A stretch of DNA of 40,761 nt from an uncultured Roseovarius sp. (GTDB taxonomy: Bacteria; Pseudomonadota; Alphaproteobacteria; Rhodobacterales; Rhodobacteraceae), in assembly GCF_947259555.1 (NCBI RefSeq), contig NZ_CAMYMD010000022.1, positions 1-40,761 on the forward strand. Reading direction: 5' to 3'. The first letter of the stretch is position 1, and the number at the start of each line of letters is the position of its first letter. A model generated the notes under the pieces. That model ran no database searches. It saw only the letters and a list, made by a program, of their open reading frames with translations, and had not been told where the DNA came from. The position numbers were made by a program, and so were the translations under genes. Positions 1 to 7,392 of this stretch are shown here, piece by piece.

Positions 1-720
1 ATCGAGCCACGCCACGGCCTCGGCGCGCCCGGCGCGGCTATGAAGCACCGCCACATGCTCGGCCAACGGGGCCACGACCGCGCGGCGGGTCACCTCGCCC
101 GCGCGCGCGGTCTCGCCCTCGCCTGCCTGCGGATCGACCATCGCCACCACGTCGCGGGCAAAGCCGCGCAGCCCCGGCTCCCACGCGCCGGTGATGAGCA
201 GCAGGGTCTCGGGTGCAGTCGCCGTCACCGCCTTGGAAAAGGCCGAGATCGCCACCACGGGGCCGATGCCGGGATCGAGGGTCGCGGTGCGGATGATGAT
301 ATCGGTGGCCATGGAATGCCCCAGCAGCGCGACCTCGCCCTGCCAGCCCTCTGCCGTCACCGCTGCATTCACCACGGCGCGGGTCTGGTCGATCAACAGG
401 CGCGTGGTGCCGTCGATGCTCTCCACATCGCCCGACATCGGCACGGGGTGCCGCCCGTGGCCCTCAAAGTCGAAGACCCAGACCCGGAAACCCGCCCGCG
501 CCAGATCGTGGCCATAGGCCTGCATCATCTGCCGCGACCCGGCAAAGCCATGCGCAACCACCACCAACGGGCCATCAGAGCCCGGTTGCGCAATGCGTGT
601 CACCGGCGTCTCGCCCACGGTGCGCGTACTGATCTCCAGCCCCGCGCGCTGCGCCTCAAGTTGCCAGAGCGCAAGCGCGGCCATTGCCAGCCCAAGCAGC
701 AGGACGACCATCCGCCTCAT
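1..720 (-). CDS. Alpha/beta hydrolase, partial (3' end outside window)
   Basis: The minus strand is open from an ATG at 720 to the window edge (240 codons, no stop), so the C-terminus is missing. The N-terminus (MRRMVVLLLGLAMAALALWQ) is one hydrophobic segment, either a signal anchor or an export signal. The body shows the alpha/beta-hydrolase plan: a VVVAHGFAGSRQ oxyanion-type strand-loop near residue 55, a DFEGHGRHP loop, and the nucleophile elbow GHSMA with serine as presumed nucleophile. The acid and histidine are not all in view; a late LAEHVAVLHS stretch could supply the histidine region. The substrate cannot be read from the sequence. Its ATG overlaps the stop of the upstream deaminase (ATGA), so the two are probably translationally coupled in the pdxJ operon. 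Confidence 0.85.
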   Translation of the reverse strand, partial: MRRMVVLLLGLAMAALALWQLEAQRAGLEISTRTVGETPVTRIAQPGSDGPLVVVAHGFAGSRQMMQAYGHDLARAGFRVWVFDFEGHGRHPVPMSGDVESIDGTTRLLIDQTRAVVNAAVTAEGWQGEVALLGHSMATDIIIRTATLDPGIGPVVAISAFSKAVTATAPETLLLITGAWEPGLRGFARDVVAMVDPQAGEGETARAGEVTRRAVVAPLAEHVAVLHSRAGRAEAVAWLD

Positions 721-1196
721 GCCTTGCCCATCCGGTACATGGCCAGAACACGCGCCTCATGCAGCCCGCCCAGATACTCGAACGCCCCACCCGAGGCCGC
801 ATGCAGATCGGCAATTGTCAGCCTGCCGAACTGGGAAAACCCCTCGCCCAACGCTTCCTGCCGTGCCGCGAAAATCAACCGCGTGATCCCTGCCCAGCGC
901 ATCGCGGCGAGACACATCTCGCAAGGCTGGCACGAGGACAGGAGCGTGTACCCGGACAGATCGGCAGACCCTGTCGCGCGCCCTGCCTGCGCCATGGCCG
1001 CAATCTCGGCATGGCGGCTCGCGTCACAGGTCTCGGCCACGTCATTGCGCGCGCGGACCACCTCTTGATCGCCGCGCATCACGGCGGCGGTAAATTGCCG
1101 CCCGCCCTGCGCGCGTGCCAGGTCAAGCGCCCAGTCACATAGCTCGCGCAAGAGCCGGTCCTCGGCCGCGCTCGGGATAACAGGGCCTGCGGTCAT
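717..1196 (-). CDS. Zinc-dependent nucleoside/guanine-type deaminase (CDA superfamily)
   Basis: This 159-residue protein has the cytidine-deaminase-fold zinc site: HAE with His62 and catalytic Glu64, and PCEMC with Cys92 and Cys95. The SSCQPCEMCLAAMRWAGI context resembles the guanine-deaminase/tRNA-adenosine-deaminase branch more than cytidine deaminase. Hydrolytic deamination of a purine base or nucleoside is the likely reaction, but the substrate is not fixed. An in-frame ATG at 1229 would add 12 residues and overlap pdxJ by 20 bases. The ATG at 1196 is preferred because it leaves pdxJ intact and has GA-rich sequence upstream. It sits 13 bases after pdxJ and overlaps the next gene by four bases, so it is an operon member. 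It is a different family from the amidohydrolase GuaD encoded at 9375. Confidence 0.85.
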   Translation of the reverse strand: MTAGPVIPSAAEDRLLRELCDWALDLARAQGGRQFTAAVMRGDQEVVRARNDVAETCDASRHAEIAAMAQAGRATGSADLSGYTLLSSCQPCEMCLAAMRWAGITRLIFAARQEALGEGFSQFGRLTIADLHAASGGAFEYLGGLHEARVLAMYRMGKA

Positions 1197-1209
1197 GGCC
1201 CGGCCCGCC

Positions 1210-1959
1210 TCACCCGCGCGCCTCATCAATCAGGCGGCGCATCTCGGTGATCGCCGGTCCAAGCCCCAGAAAGATCGACTCGCCAATCAGGAAATGCCCG
1301 ATATTGAGCTCCATCACCTCAGGAAAACCCGCGACGGGTTGCACCGTATCATAGGTCAGGCCATGACCCGCATGCACCTCAAGCCCCAGCGCATGGGCAT
1401 GGGCCGACATCTCGCGCAAACCCTCCAACTCGCGGTCGCGGGTGGCGATATCGCCCTCGGCATGGGCGTCGCAATAGGCGCCGGTGTGTAACTCGATCAC
1501 CTCGGCCCCGATCCGGTGCGCCGCCTCGATCTGCCGCTTGTCGGCGGCGATGAAGATCGACACGCGGCAGCCCGCCTCGCGCAAAGGCGCGATGTAATGC
1601 GCCAGCCGGTTTTCGTCGCGCGCGACGTCCAGCCCGCCCTCGGTGGTGCGTTCCTCGCGCTTTTCCGGCACGAGGCAGACCGCGTGCGGCTTGTGGCGCA
1701 GGGCAATTTTCTGCATCTCGGCGGTTGCGGCCATCTCGAAATTGAGCGGCACCGTCAGCACCTCCATCAGCCCATCGATATCGGCATCCGAGATGTGGCG
1801 GCGGTCTTCGCGCAGATGTGCGGTGATCCCGTCGGCGCCTGCCTCTTCGGCCAGCTTGGCGGCGCGCAGCGGATCAGGGTAGGCGCCGCCGCGCGCATTG
1901 CGGACGGTGGCGACATGGTCGATATTCACGCCAAGGCGCAGTTTTGCATCGGACGGCAT
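1210..1959 (-). CDS. pdxJ: Pyridoxine 5'-phosphate synthase PdxJ
   Basis: The enzyme condenses 1-deoxy-D-xylulose 5-phosphate with 3-amino-2-oxopropyl phosphate to pyridoxine 5'-phosphate, the ring-closing step of DXP-dependent vitamin B6 synthesis in the cytosol. The 249-residue length is normal for the family. Hallmarks include the N-terminal LRLGVNIDHVATVRNARGG strand, the GITAHLREDRRHI segment, CLVPEKREE (the phosphate and substrate loop with conserved Glu), and AGHGLTYDTV near the C-terminus followed by LNIGHFLIGESIFLGL. It lies 39 bases after the DUF2062 gene and 13 bases before the deaminase, in one minus-strand run. In many alphaproteobacteria acpS follows pdxJ; here it does not. Confidence 0.97.
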   Translation of the reverse strand: MPSDAKLRLGVNIDHVATVRNARGGAYPDPLRAAKLAEEAGADGITAHLREDRRHISDADIDGLMEVLTVPLNFEMAATAEMQKIALRHKPHAVCLVPEKREERTTEGGLDVARDENRLAHYIAPLREAGCRVSIFIAADKRQIEAAHRIGAEVIELHTGAYCDAHAEGDIATRDRELEGLREMSAHAHALGLEVHAGHGLTYDTVQPVAGFPEVMELNIGHFLIGESIFLGLGPAITEMRRLIDEARG

Positions 1960-1998
1960 CGGGCTCTTCCTCAGATCATGAACGGCTCGGGGTGCAAC

Positions 1999-2679
1999 CT
2001 AGTCCCCTTTGCCGCGCCCGTCAGCCTCAATTGACGCATTTTCCTTCTGCGCCTTCTTTTCCTTGATCGCGGCCCACTTCGCGCGCAGCACGCCCCTGCG
2101 GCGGTTCTGATAGGCGGTGATCACCGGCAGGCTGATGTAATAGGCGGCAAGGGCGGTGACGATGCCGGGCACGATGCCACCCACCATGTAGGGAAAGAAC
2201 ACCTCATCATAGAAAACGTGCAGACTGTGCCAGTCGGCCTCATGGTCCGAAAATATCGCCAACACGTTGTTCTTGAGGTCCTCGCCAGCATCGAGGAATT
2301 TTCCACCGAGCGACCGGCTGATCTCGTCTTCGGCCAGCGTATGTCGGCCCAGAATTGCATGGCCCGTCTGGAGTGCGATCACCCCGATCGGCACATAAGT
2401 CAAGGGATTGCCAAAGAACGTCCCCAACAGGGCGGCAACGACATTGCCACGCAGGATCAGTGCAAGCGCGGCAGCTATAAAAAAATGCAGCCCGTAGAAT
2501 GGCGTGAACGTGGTGAAGACACCCGCAAATATACCCCGCGCGATCCGGTCCGGCGGGTCGGGCAGCCGGTGCAGCCGGTGCTTGACATAGGTAAACGCCC
2601 GCGCCCAGCCCCCCTTGGGCCAAAAGAAATCAGCGATCACCTTCCACAGGGGTCGTCTGTCTCGGCGTTTGAAAACCAC
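1999..2679 (-). CDS. DUF2062 domain membrane protein
   Basis: The 226-residue protein has a basic N-terminus and a DUF2062-type membrane region (about residues 45-115: ARGIFAGVFTTFTPFYGLHF, LALILRGNVVAALLGTFFGN, PIGVIALQTGHAILG). A further hydrophobic segment lies near residues 165-190, and the C-terminus is strongly charged (RAKWAAIKEKKAQKEN). The start is GTG, supported by an AGGAG sequence eight bases upstream that overlaps the rsh stop codon; the gap to rsh is only 11 bases. The family has no defined biochemical role. Its conserved place between rsh and pdxJ in Rhodobacteraceae suggests a housekeeping envelope function, but this is inference. Confidence 0.85.
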   Translation of the reverse strand: MVFKRRDRRPLWKVIADFFWPKGGWARAFTYVKHRLHRLPDPPDRIARGIFAGVFTTFTPFYGLHFFIAAALALILRGNVVAALLGTFFGNPLTYVPIGVIALQTGHAILGRHTLAEDEISRSLGGKFLDAGEDLKNNVLAIFSDHEADWHSLHVFYDEVFFPYMVGGIVPGIVTALAAYYISLPVITAYQNRRRGVLRAKWAAIKEKKAQKENASIEADGRGKGD

Positions 2680-2690
2680 CAGTGCGGCTC

Positions 2691-4832
2691 CTAGGGTTCA
2701 TGGCTTGGTCCGCCCCCGGTTTGAGGCGGATTTCGATAACGCTCGACAGCGGCGACATCGCTCTCGGCATCAAGGGCCGAGATCACGCCATGCAAATGCT
2801 CGGCGTCGCGCAACTCGACATTAATCAACAGGCGGTAGAAGTCAGGTTTCCGATCCACAAATGTCAGGTTGGAGATATTGGCCTTCTGCTCGCCGATCAA
2901 GGTGCAAATCCGCCCAAGCACCCCGGCATCGTTGCCAATGGTGAGGTCAAGTGTCACGTCATAGGCCGCCGGATGGGTCCCGGTGTGCCAATGCAGGTCC
3001 ATCCATCGGTCAGGCTGTTGATCGTATTGCGATAAGGTTTCGCAATCTATGGCGTGAATGACCACACCGCGCCCGCGATATGTGATGCCGACGATGCGCT
3101 CGCCCGGCAGCGGCTGACAGCAGCGTGCCCGTTCAAAGCTCTGGTCGGCGGCCAAGCCGATCACGGCCCTGTCACGGGCGACTTCGTTGCCCGCCTCGGG
3201 CACAAGATCGGGATAGACAGCCGTCAGCACTTGATGCGCGGTCAACTCTGCGCTGCCGAGGCGCGCCCGCACCTCGTCGGCGTTTTTCAGGCGCAGCGTG
3301 CGGGCGGCCGCCTCCAATGCCTTGTCCGTGGCCTTCTTGCCAACATGCTCGAACGCCGAGCGCGCCAATTCGCGCCCCAGCTTGACATACCGCCCCCGGT
3401 CCAATTCGCGCAGGGCCCGCCTGATGGCCGCGCGCGCCTTGCCGGTGGTGGCGATATCGAGCCACGTGGCCTGCGGCGTCTGCCCGTCGGCGGTGATCAC
3501 CTCGACCGATTGTCCGTTCTTGACCCGGGTCCAGAGCGGCACGCGCATCCCGTCCACCTTGGCGCCCACGCAGGCATGGCCGATCCTTGTGTGGATCGCA
3601 TAGGCGAAATCAATCGGCGTCGCCCCGCGCGGCAGCTTGATCACGTCACCCTTGGGCGTGAAGCAGAACACCTGATCGGCATACATCTCGAGCTTGACCG
3701 CTTCGAGAAAATCCTCGTGATCTTCCTCGGCATCAAACTGCTCGCTGACCGCCGAAATCCACTTGGCGGGATCGACGGCAAAGGGGTTTTCGGCGCGCAC
3801 CCCGTCGCGGTAGGACCAATGCGCCGCGACACCGGTTTCGGCCACGTCATGCATGGCCTGCGTGCGGATCTGCACCTCGACCCGCTTGCCATCGCGGCCC
3901 GACACGGTGGTGTGGATGCTGCGATAGCCGTTCGATTTGGGTTGGCTGATGTAGTCCTTGAACCGTCCCGGCACAGCGCGCCAACGCTGATGGATCGCGC
4001 CAAGAGCACCATAGCAATCATTCTCGGACCGGGTGATCACGCGAAATCCGTAGATGTCCGACAGGCGCGAAAAGCCCATCTCCTTTTCCTGCATCTTGCG
4101 CCAGATCGAATAGGGTTTCTTGGCGCGACCGAACACATCCGCCTCGATCCCCGCCTTGTCGAGCTCATGCCGCATGTCGCTGGTGATCCGCTCGACCACA
4201 TCGCCGGTCTCGCGTTGCAGGGTGATGAAGCGGCGGATGATCGAGGCCCGCGCCTCGGGGTTAAGGACGCGGAACGCGAGATCCTCCAGCTCTTCGCGCA
4301 TCCACTGCATGCCCATGCGCCCCGCCAGCGGCGCATAGATATCCATGGTCTCGCGCGCCTTTTGCGCCTGCTTCTCGACGCGCATCGCCTTGATCGTGCG
4401 CATGTTGTGCAGACGGTCGGCGAGTTTGACCAGAATCACCCGAAGATCCTTGGACATCGCCATGAAAAGCTTGCGGAAATTCTCGGCTTGCTTGGTCTCG
4501 GAACTCGAGAGTTGCAGATTGGTCAGCTTGGTGACGCCATCGACCAGATCCGCCACCTCGCGACCGAATTTCTGGTCGACCACCTGGTAGGACGCCTTGG
4601 TGTCCTCGATCGTGTCATGCAAGAGCGCGGTGACGATCGTGGCATCGTCGAGCCGTTGCTCGGTCAGGATGGCGGCCACGGCAACAGGGTGGGTGAAATA
4701 GGGCTCGCCCGAGTGGCGCAATTGCCCGTTGTGCATCTCACGACCAAAGTCATAGGCCGCACGAATGAGAGCCTCATCCGTACGGGGATTGTAATGGCGC
4801 ACCAGCGTGATCAGGTCATCAACGGCGATCAT
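2691..4832 (-). CDS. rsh: Bifunctional (p)ppGpp synthetase/hydrolase (RelA/SpoT homologue)
   Basis: This 713-residue long RSH protein makes and degrades the stringent-response alarmone (p)ppGpp. Domains in order are: an HD hydrolase (about 20-200) with FTHP at His48 and the HDTIED motif (His72-Asp73, Glu76-Asp77); a synthetase (about 230-360) with YGFRVIT, RFKDYISQPKSNGYRSIHT and the EVQIRT strand; a TGS domain starting near VFCFTPKGDVIKLPRG; a helical and conserved-Cys region (ARCCQPLPGERIVG); and a C-terminal ACT domain (YDVTLDLTIGNDAGVLGRI). The intact HD motif and the RFKD synthetase loop indicate both activities, as expected for the single Rsh of alphaproteobacteria. It follows rpoZ by 33 bases, the classical rpoZ-spoT arrangement, which couples alarmone synthesis to an RNA polymerase subunit gene. 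Confidence 0.97.
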   Translation of the reverse strand: MIAVDDLITLVRHYNPRTDEALIRAAYDFGREMHNGQLRHSGEPYFTHPVAVAAILTEQRLDDATIVTALLHDTIEDTKASYQVVDQKFGREVADLVDGVTKLTNLQLSSSETKQAENFRKLFMAMSKDLRVILVKLADRLHNMRTIKAMRVEKQAQKARETMDIYAPLAGRMGMQWMREELEDLAFRVLNPEARASIIRRFITLQRETGDVVERITSDMRHELDKAGIEADVFGRAKKPYSIWRKMQEKEMGFSRLSDIYGFRVITRSENDCYGALGAIHQRWRAVPGRFKDYISQPKSNGYRSIHTTVSGRDGKRVEVQIRTQAMHDVAETGVAAHWSYRDGVRAENPFAVDPAKWISAVSEQFDAEEDHEDFLEAVKLEMYADQVFCFTPKGDVIKLPRGATPIDFAYAIHTRIGHACVGAKVDGMRVPLWTRVKNGQSVEVITADGQTPQATWLDIATTGKARAAIRRALRELDRGRYVKLGRELARSAFEHVGKKATDKALEAAARTLRLKNADEVRARLGSAELTAHQVLTAVYPDLVPEAGNEVARDRAVIGLAADQSFERARCCQPLPGERIVGITYRGRGVVIHAIDCETLSQYDQQPDRWMDLHWHTGTHPAAYDVTLDLTIGNDAGVLGRICTLIGEQKANISNLTFVDRKPDFYRLLINVELRDAEHLHGVISALDAESDVAAVERYRNPPQTGGGPSHEP

Positions 4833-4865
4833 CAGAAGTCGCGCCTTGCCGAATCAGGGTCGGGC

Positions 4866-5219
4866 TCAGCCTTGACCCTGGGCTTCCATGAGGGCACGGA
4901 GCAGCTTTTCCTCCGACATGTCGTCTGTCTCGGGCTTATCCGCCTCGCCGCCCATGAGCAACGCCATGGAATCTTCTTCCGGCTCGTCCACCTCGATCTG
5001 GGTCTGGTTGGACTCGATCAGGCGCTCACGCAGATCGTCTGCGGATTGCGTTTCCTCCGCGATCTCGCGCAGGGCGACGACCGGATTCTTGTCGTTGTCA
5101 CGGTCAACCGTCAGTGGCGATCCCGAAGAAATCTCACGGGCGCGATGCGCCGCGAGCATCACCAGATCGAAACGGTTCGGAACCTTGTCAACGCAATCTT
5201 CGGTAGTAACGCGGGCCAT
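4866..5219 (-). CDS. rpoZ: DNA-directed RNA polymerase omega subunit
   Basis: The 117-residue protein begins [20 protein letters not shown] and continues [30 protein letters not shown], the unmistakable omega core that clamps the beta' C-terminus during polymerase assembly. The acidic C-terminal tail ([20 protein letters not shown] and beyond) is longer than in enteric omega, as is common in alphaproteobacteria. It sits 33 bases before rsh and 78 bases after folK on the same strand, so co-transcription with rsh is likely. Omega forms part of a ppGpp-binding site in E. coli polymerase; whether that holds here cannot be told from this window. Confidence 0.96.
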   Translation of the reverse strand: MARVTTEDCVDKVPNRFDLVMLAAHRAREISSGSPLTVDRDNDKNPVVALREIAEETQSADDLRERLIESNQTQIEVDEPEEDSMALLMGGEADKPETDDMSEEKLLRALMEAQGQG

Positions 5220-5297
5220 TAGACCTCCGGCAGAGTTAGGGCAAATTTCCAGAAGCCTTGTATCTAGGCTGTCAAGTCGGGAATTACAAGCGAAGAA

Positions 5298-5867
5298 TCA
5301 AAGCGGCACGACCTCGTCACGGGCCTCTTGCGGCAACGCGCTCAGCATCTCGCGCACCGACAGGCCCAGCACCGGATGCACCCAGTCCGGCGCCACATCG
5401 GCCAGAGGCACCAACACGAAAGCCCGCTCATGCGCGCGCGGATGCGGCAAGATCAGACGGTCAGGCGCGCGCTCCTGCTGCGCCTCTGGCGCAAGCCCGC
5501 GCCACGCGTCGTATGTGGCGAGGTCCGGCAGCACCCGGTCACCCATCGCGATCAGGTCCAGATCCAGCGTGCGCTGGCCCCAGCGGCGAATACGCTCACG
5601 ACCGAACTCCGACTCGACAGCATGAAGAAACGCCAGCACGTCCTCCGGCGCCCCGGGCATCCGCAGCTCTGCCGCCGCATTGACGAAGTCCGGGCCGGAG
5701 CCGGGTGGAAACGCCGGGCTGCGATACAACCGGCTCGTCGCCCGCAGCTCCCCCCCCGCATCAGCCGCCAGGCGCGCAAGCGCCGCGCGCACCGTGTCCG
5801 ACGGGCAGAGTCCGACAGATGGCAAGTTTCCACCAATCGCGATCAAGTAATATTGATCAAATGACAT
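5298..5867 (-). CDS. folK: 2-amino-4-hydroxy-6-hydroxymethyldihydropteridine pyrophosphokinase
   Basis: HPPK transfers pyrophosphate from ATP to 6-hydroxymethyl-dihydropterin in folate synthesis. Family motifs are the N-terminal YYLIAIGGNLPS, the SRLYRSPAFPPGSGPDFVNAA substrate loop, LHAVESEFGRER, and the catalytic/metal RWGQRTLDLDLIAMGD with paired Asp residues, then PHPRAHERAFVLVPL. Starting at the ATG at 5867 gives 189 residues beginning MSFDQYYLIAIGG. An upstream in-frame start at 5906 would add 13 residues unlike the family and is not favoured. The gene is first of the minus-strand run and diverges from the NYN gene across a 143-base gap. No folP or folB is seen next to it. Confidence 0.95.
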   Translation of the reverse strand: MSFDQYYLIAIGGNLPSVGLCPSDTVRAALARLAADAGGELRATSRLYRSPAFPPGSGPDFVNAAAELRMPGAPEDVLAFLHAVESEFGRERIRRWGQRTLDLDLIAMGDRVLPDLATYDAWRGLAPEAQQERAPDRLILPHPRAHERAFVLVPLADVAPDWVHPVLGLSVREMLSALPQEARDEVVPL

Positions 5868-6010
5868 GAGACACCTATCCTTTCGCGACGTAAGATGCCC
5901 TTGCATACATAATTGGAAACCCCTAATTCGTCACTTTACTCCCGTCTCGCCGCACCACTCACACACTCACATTCTCGGGTCGGGACAAGACCACTCGGAA
6001 GGATATTTAG

Positions 6011-6583
6011 ATGTTTTACAAGGACGACCGATTGGCGTTGTTCATCGACGGTTCAAATCTTTATGCCGCCGGAAAGGCGCTCGGATTTGACATCGATTAC
6101 AAGCTGCTTCGATCAGAATTCATGCGCCGTGGCAAGTTGCTGCGTGCGTTTTACTACACGGCTCTGCTGGAAAATGACGAGTATTCGCCCATACGCCCGC
6201 TCGTCGACTGGCTGCACTACAACGGCTATTCCATGGTTACGAAACCGGCCAAGGAATACACCGACAGTCAGGGGCGTCGAAAGGTCAAGGGCAACATGGA
6301 TATCGAACTTTGCGTCGATGCCATGGAGCTCGCCCCGCGTGTCGATCACATCGTGCTCTTTTCCGGCGACGGCGATTTCCGCCCGCTGGTGGAGAGCCTG
6401 CAGCGTCAGGGCGTTCGCGTCTCCGTCGTGTCGACCATTCGCAGCCAGCCGCCGATGATCTCGGACGAGCTGCGCCGTCAGGCGGACAACTTCATTGAAC
6501 TGGCCGATCTCAAGGATGTGATCGGGCGCCCGCCGCGCGAGCATCAGAACGAGCGGCAGGAGGCTTATGCCGAACAGGATTGA
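6011..6583 (+). CDS. NYN domain protein (LabA/DUF88 family)
   Basis: The 190-residue protein opens with LALFIDGSNLYAAGKALGFD, where the Asp of FIDGSN is a predicted metal ligand. It continues with KGNMDIELCVDAMELA and DHIVLFSGDGDFRPLVESLQRQGVRVSVVS, giving the acidic pattern of the PIN-like NYN nuclease fold. Family knowledge suggests RNA processing or decay, but no substrate is known for this clade. The C-terminus is short and charged (PPREHQNERQEAYAEQD). It diverges from folK and is followed by a strong hairpin with a T-tract at 6611-6657, so it is probably monocistronic. Confidence 0.9.
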   Translation: MFYKDDRLALFIDGSNLYAAGKALGFDIDYKLLRSEFMRRGKLLRAFYYTALLENDEYSPIRPLVDWLHYNGYSMVTKPAKEYTDSQGRRKVKGNMDIELCVDAMELAPRVDHIVLFSGDGDFRPLVESLQRQGVRVSVVSTIRSQPPMISDELRRQADNFIELADLKDVIGRPPREHQNERQEAYAEQD

Positions 6584-6610
6584 TGTGATCCTGCTGGTTT
6601 TCAGTGACAG

Positions 6611-6657
6611 TACCCGGGTTGCCGGCGCATGAGCGTGCTGGACCCGGGTATTTTTTT
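6611..6657 (+). terminator. Rho-independent terminator whose loop contains the yqaA-like start codon
   Basis: The arms TACCCGGGT (6611-6619) and ACCCGGGTA (6642-6650) are exact inverse complements, followed by seven T at 6651-6657. This fits an intrinsic terminator for the NYN gene that ends 28 bases upstream. The ATG of the next gene (6629-6631) lies inside the 22-base loop, and the 3' arm and T-tract are inside its coding sequence. Confidence 0.8.
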
Positions 6658-7081
6658 GCAGTTGGGGGGGCTGTTTCTGGCCGCCTTCGGGGCCGCCACA
6701 ATCCTGCCCTTCCAATCCGAGGTGGTTTTTGTCGGGCTCCAACTGGCGGGGACTGCCTCACTCACCTGGCTGATCGTGGTGGCGAGTGTGGGCAACACGC
6801 TCGGCGCAGTTGTCAATTATATCATGGGGCGCGGACTGGAACGGTTCCGCAACCGCCGCTGGTTTCCGGTCAATGCCGCGCAGCTGGCGCGCGCGCAGCG
6901 CTGGTATGCCCGATGGGGTGTCTGGACCCTTTTGATGAGCTGGGCCCCGTTCGGCGACGCATTCACGGTGATCGCGGGTGTCATGCGCACGCCCGCTTGG
7001 GTTTTTCTCGTGCTCGTGACCATCGCCAAGACCGGACGCTATATCGTGCTCGCATGGCTGACCACACAGGCGGGAGGTTAA
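6629..7081 (+). CDS. YqaA/DedA-related VTT-type membrane protein
   Basis: The 150-residue integral membrane protein has about four hydrophobic segments: residues 8-28 (FLQLGGLFLAAFGAATILPF), 30-48, 48-68 (LIVVASVGNTLGAVVNYIMG) and 120-148. It carries the QSEVVF and GNTLGAVVNYIMGRGLERF motifs of the small YqaA branch, which share the membrane re-entrant fold of DedA/VTT proteins; these are implicated in lipid scrambling or envelope homeostasis. A second motif is SWAPFGDAFTVIAGVMR. The ATG at 6629 lies in a terminator loop, so the first nine residues are uncertain; a downstream TTG at 6656 is an alternative. It is followed directly by the MITE-like repeat. Confidence 0.82.
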   Translation: MSVLDPGIFLQLGGLFLAAFGAATILPFQSEVVFVGLQLAGTASLTWLIVVASVGNTLGAVVNYIMGRGLERFRNRRWFPVNAAQLARAQRWYARWGVWTLLMSWAPFGDAFTVIAGVMRTPAWVFLVLVTIAKTGRYIVLAWLTTQAGG

Positions 7082-7082
7082 T

Positions 7083-7302
7083 GGCCTGAAGCGGACCTAA
7101 CCGCCTACCGCGCGAACAGCACCGAAGGTGCCGCGCGATCGCCGGGCCGTCCCGCGGCCTGGCGATTTGATAGGGCGTGCAACGTGTTGAGTTGAGAATG
7201 ACTTGGCTGGCATAAAGCGCCCGCAAAGGCCGTTGCCTCGCCAGTCCCCGGCCCTGCGACCGCGCGGCACCTTCTGACGGGATGCAACGTCCGCTTCAGG
7301 CC
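7083..7302. repeat. MITE-like element with imperfect terminal inverted repeats
   Basis: The 14-base end GGCCTGAAGCGGAC (7083-7096) is exactly inverted as GTCCGCTTCAGGCC (7289-7302). A second exact 14-base pair, GAAGGTGCCGCGCG (7124-7137) and CGCGCGGCACCTTC (7261-7274), continues imperfectly inward through about 12 more bases on each side. The arms bracket a ~120-base centre with no coding potential. The size and end structure fit a miniature inverted-repeat element or its remnant filling the yqaA-ispH gap. No clear target-site duplication flanks it. The transcribed element would fold into one long hairpin. It holds no gene; together with 7303-7392 (nothing recognised apart from the ispH ribosome site) it accounts for the whole gap. 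Confidence 0.65.
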
Positions 7303-7392
7303 AACACCGTTCAACCCGATAGTCTATTTGCCCTGCCTCCCTTTACGCCGCGCATCCCCTGCCTTACCTCTGGTCCAAGCAGGAGACCCGCC

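Noticed and set aside
3054..5222. A 722-codon open frame on the plus strand
   Set aside because: It is antisense to rsh and rpoZ, whose products are unmistakable. High-GC codon use opens the opposite frame; the translation is rich in Arg, His and Gly and has no domain.
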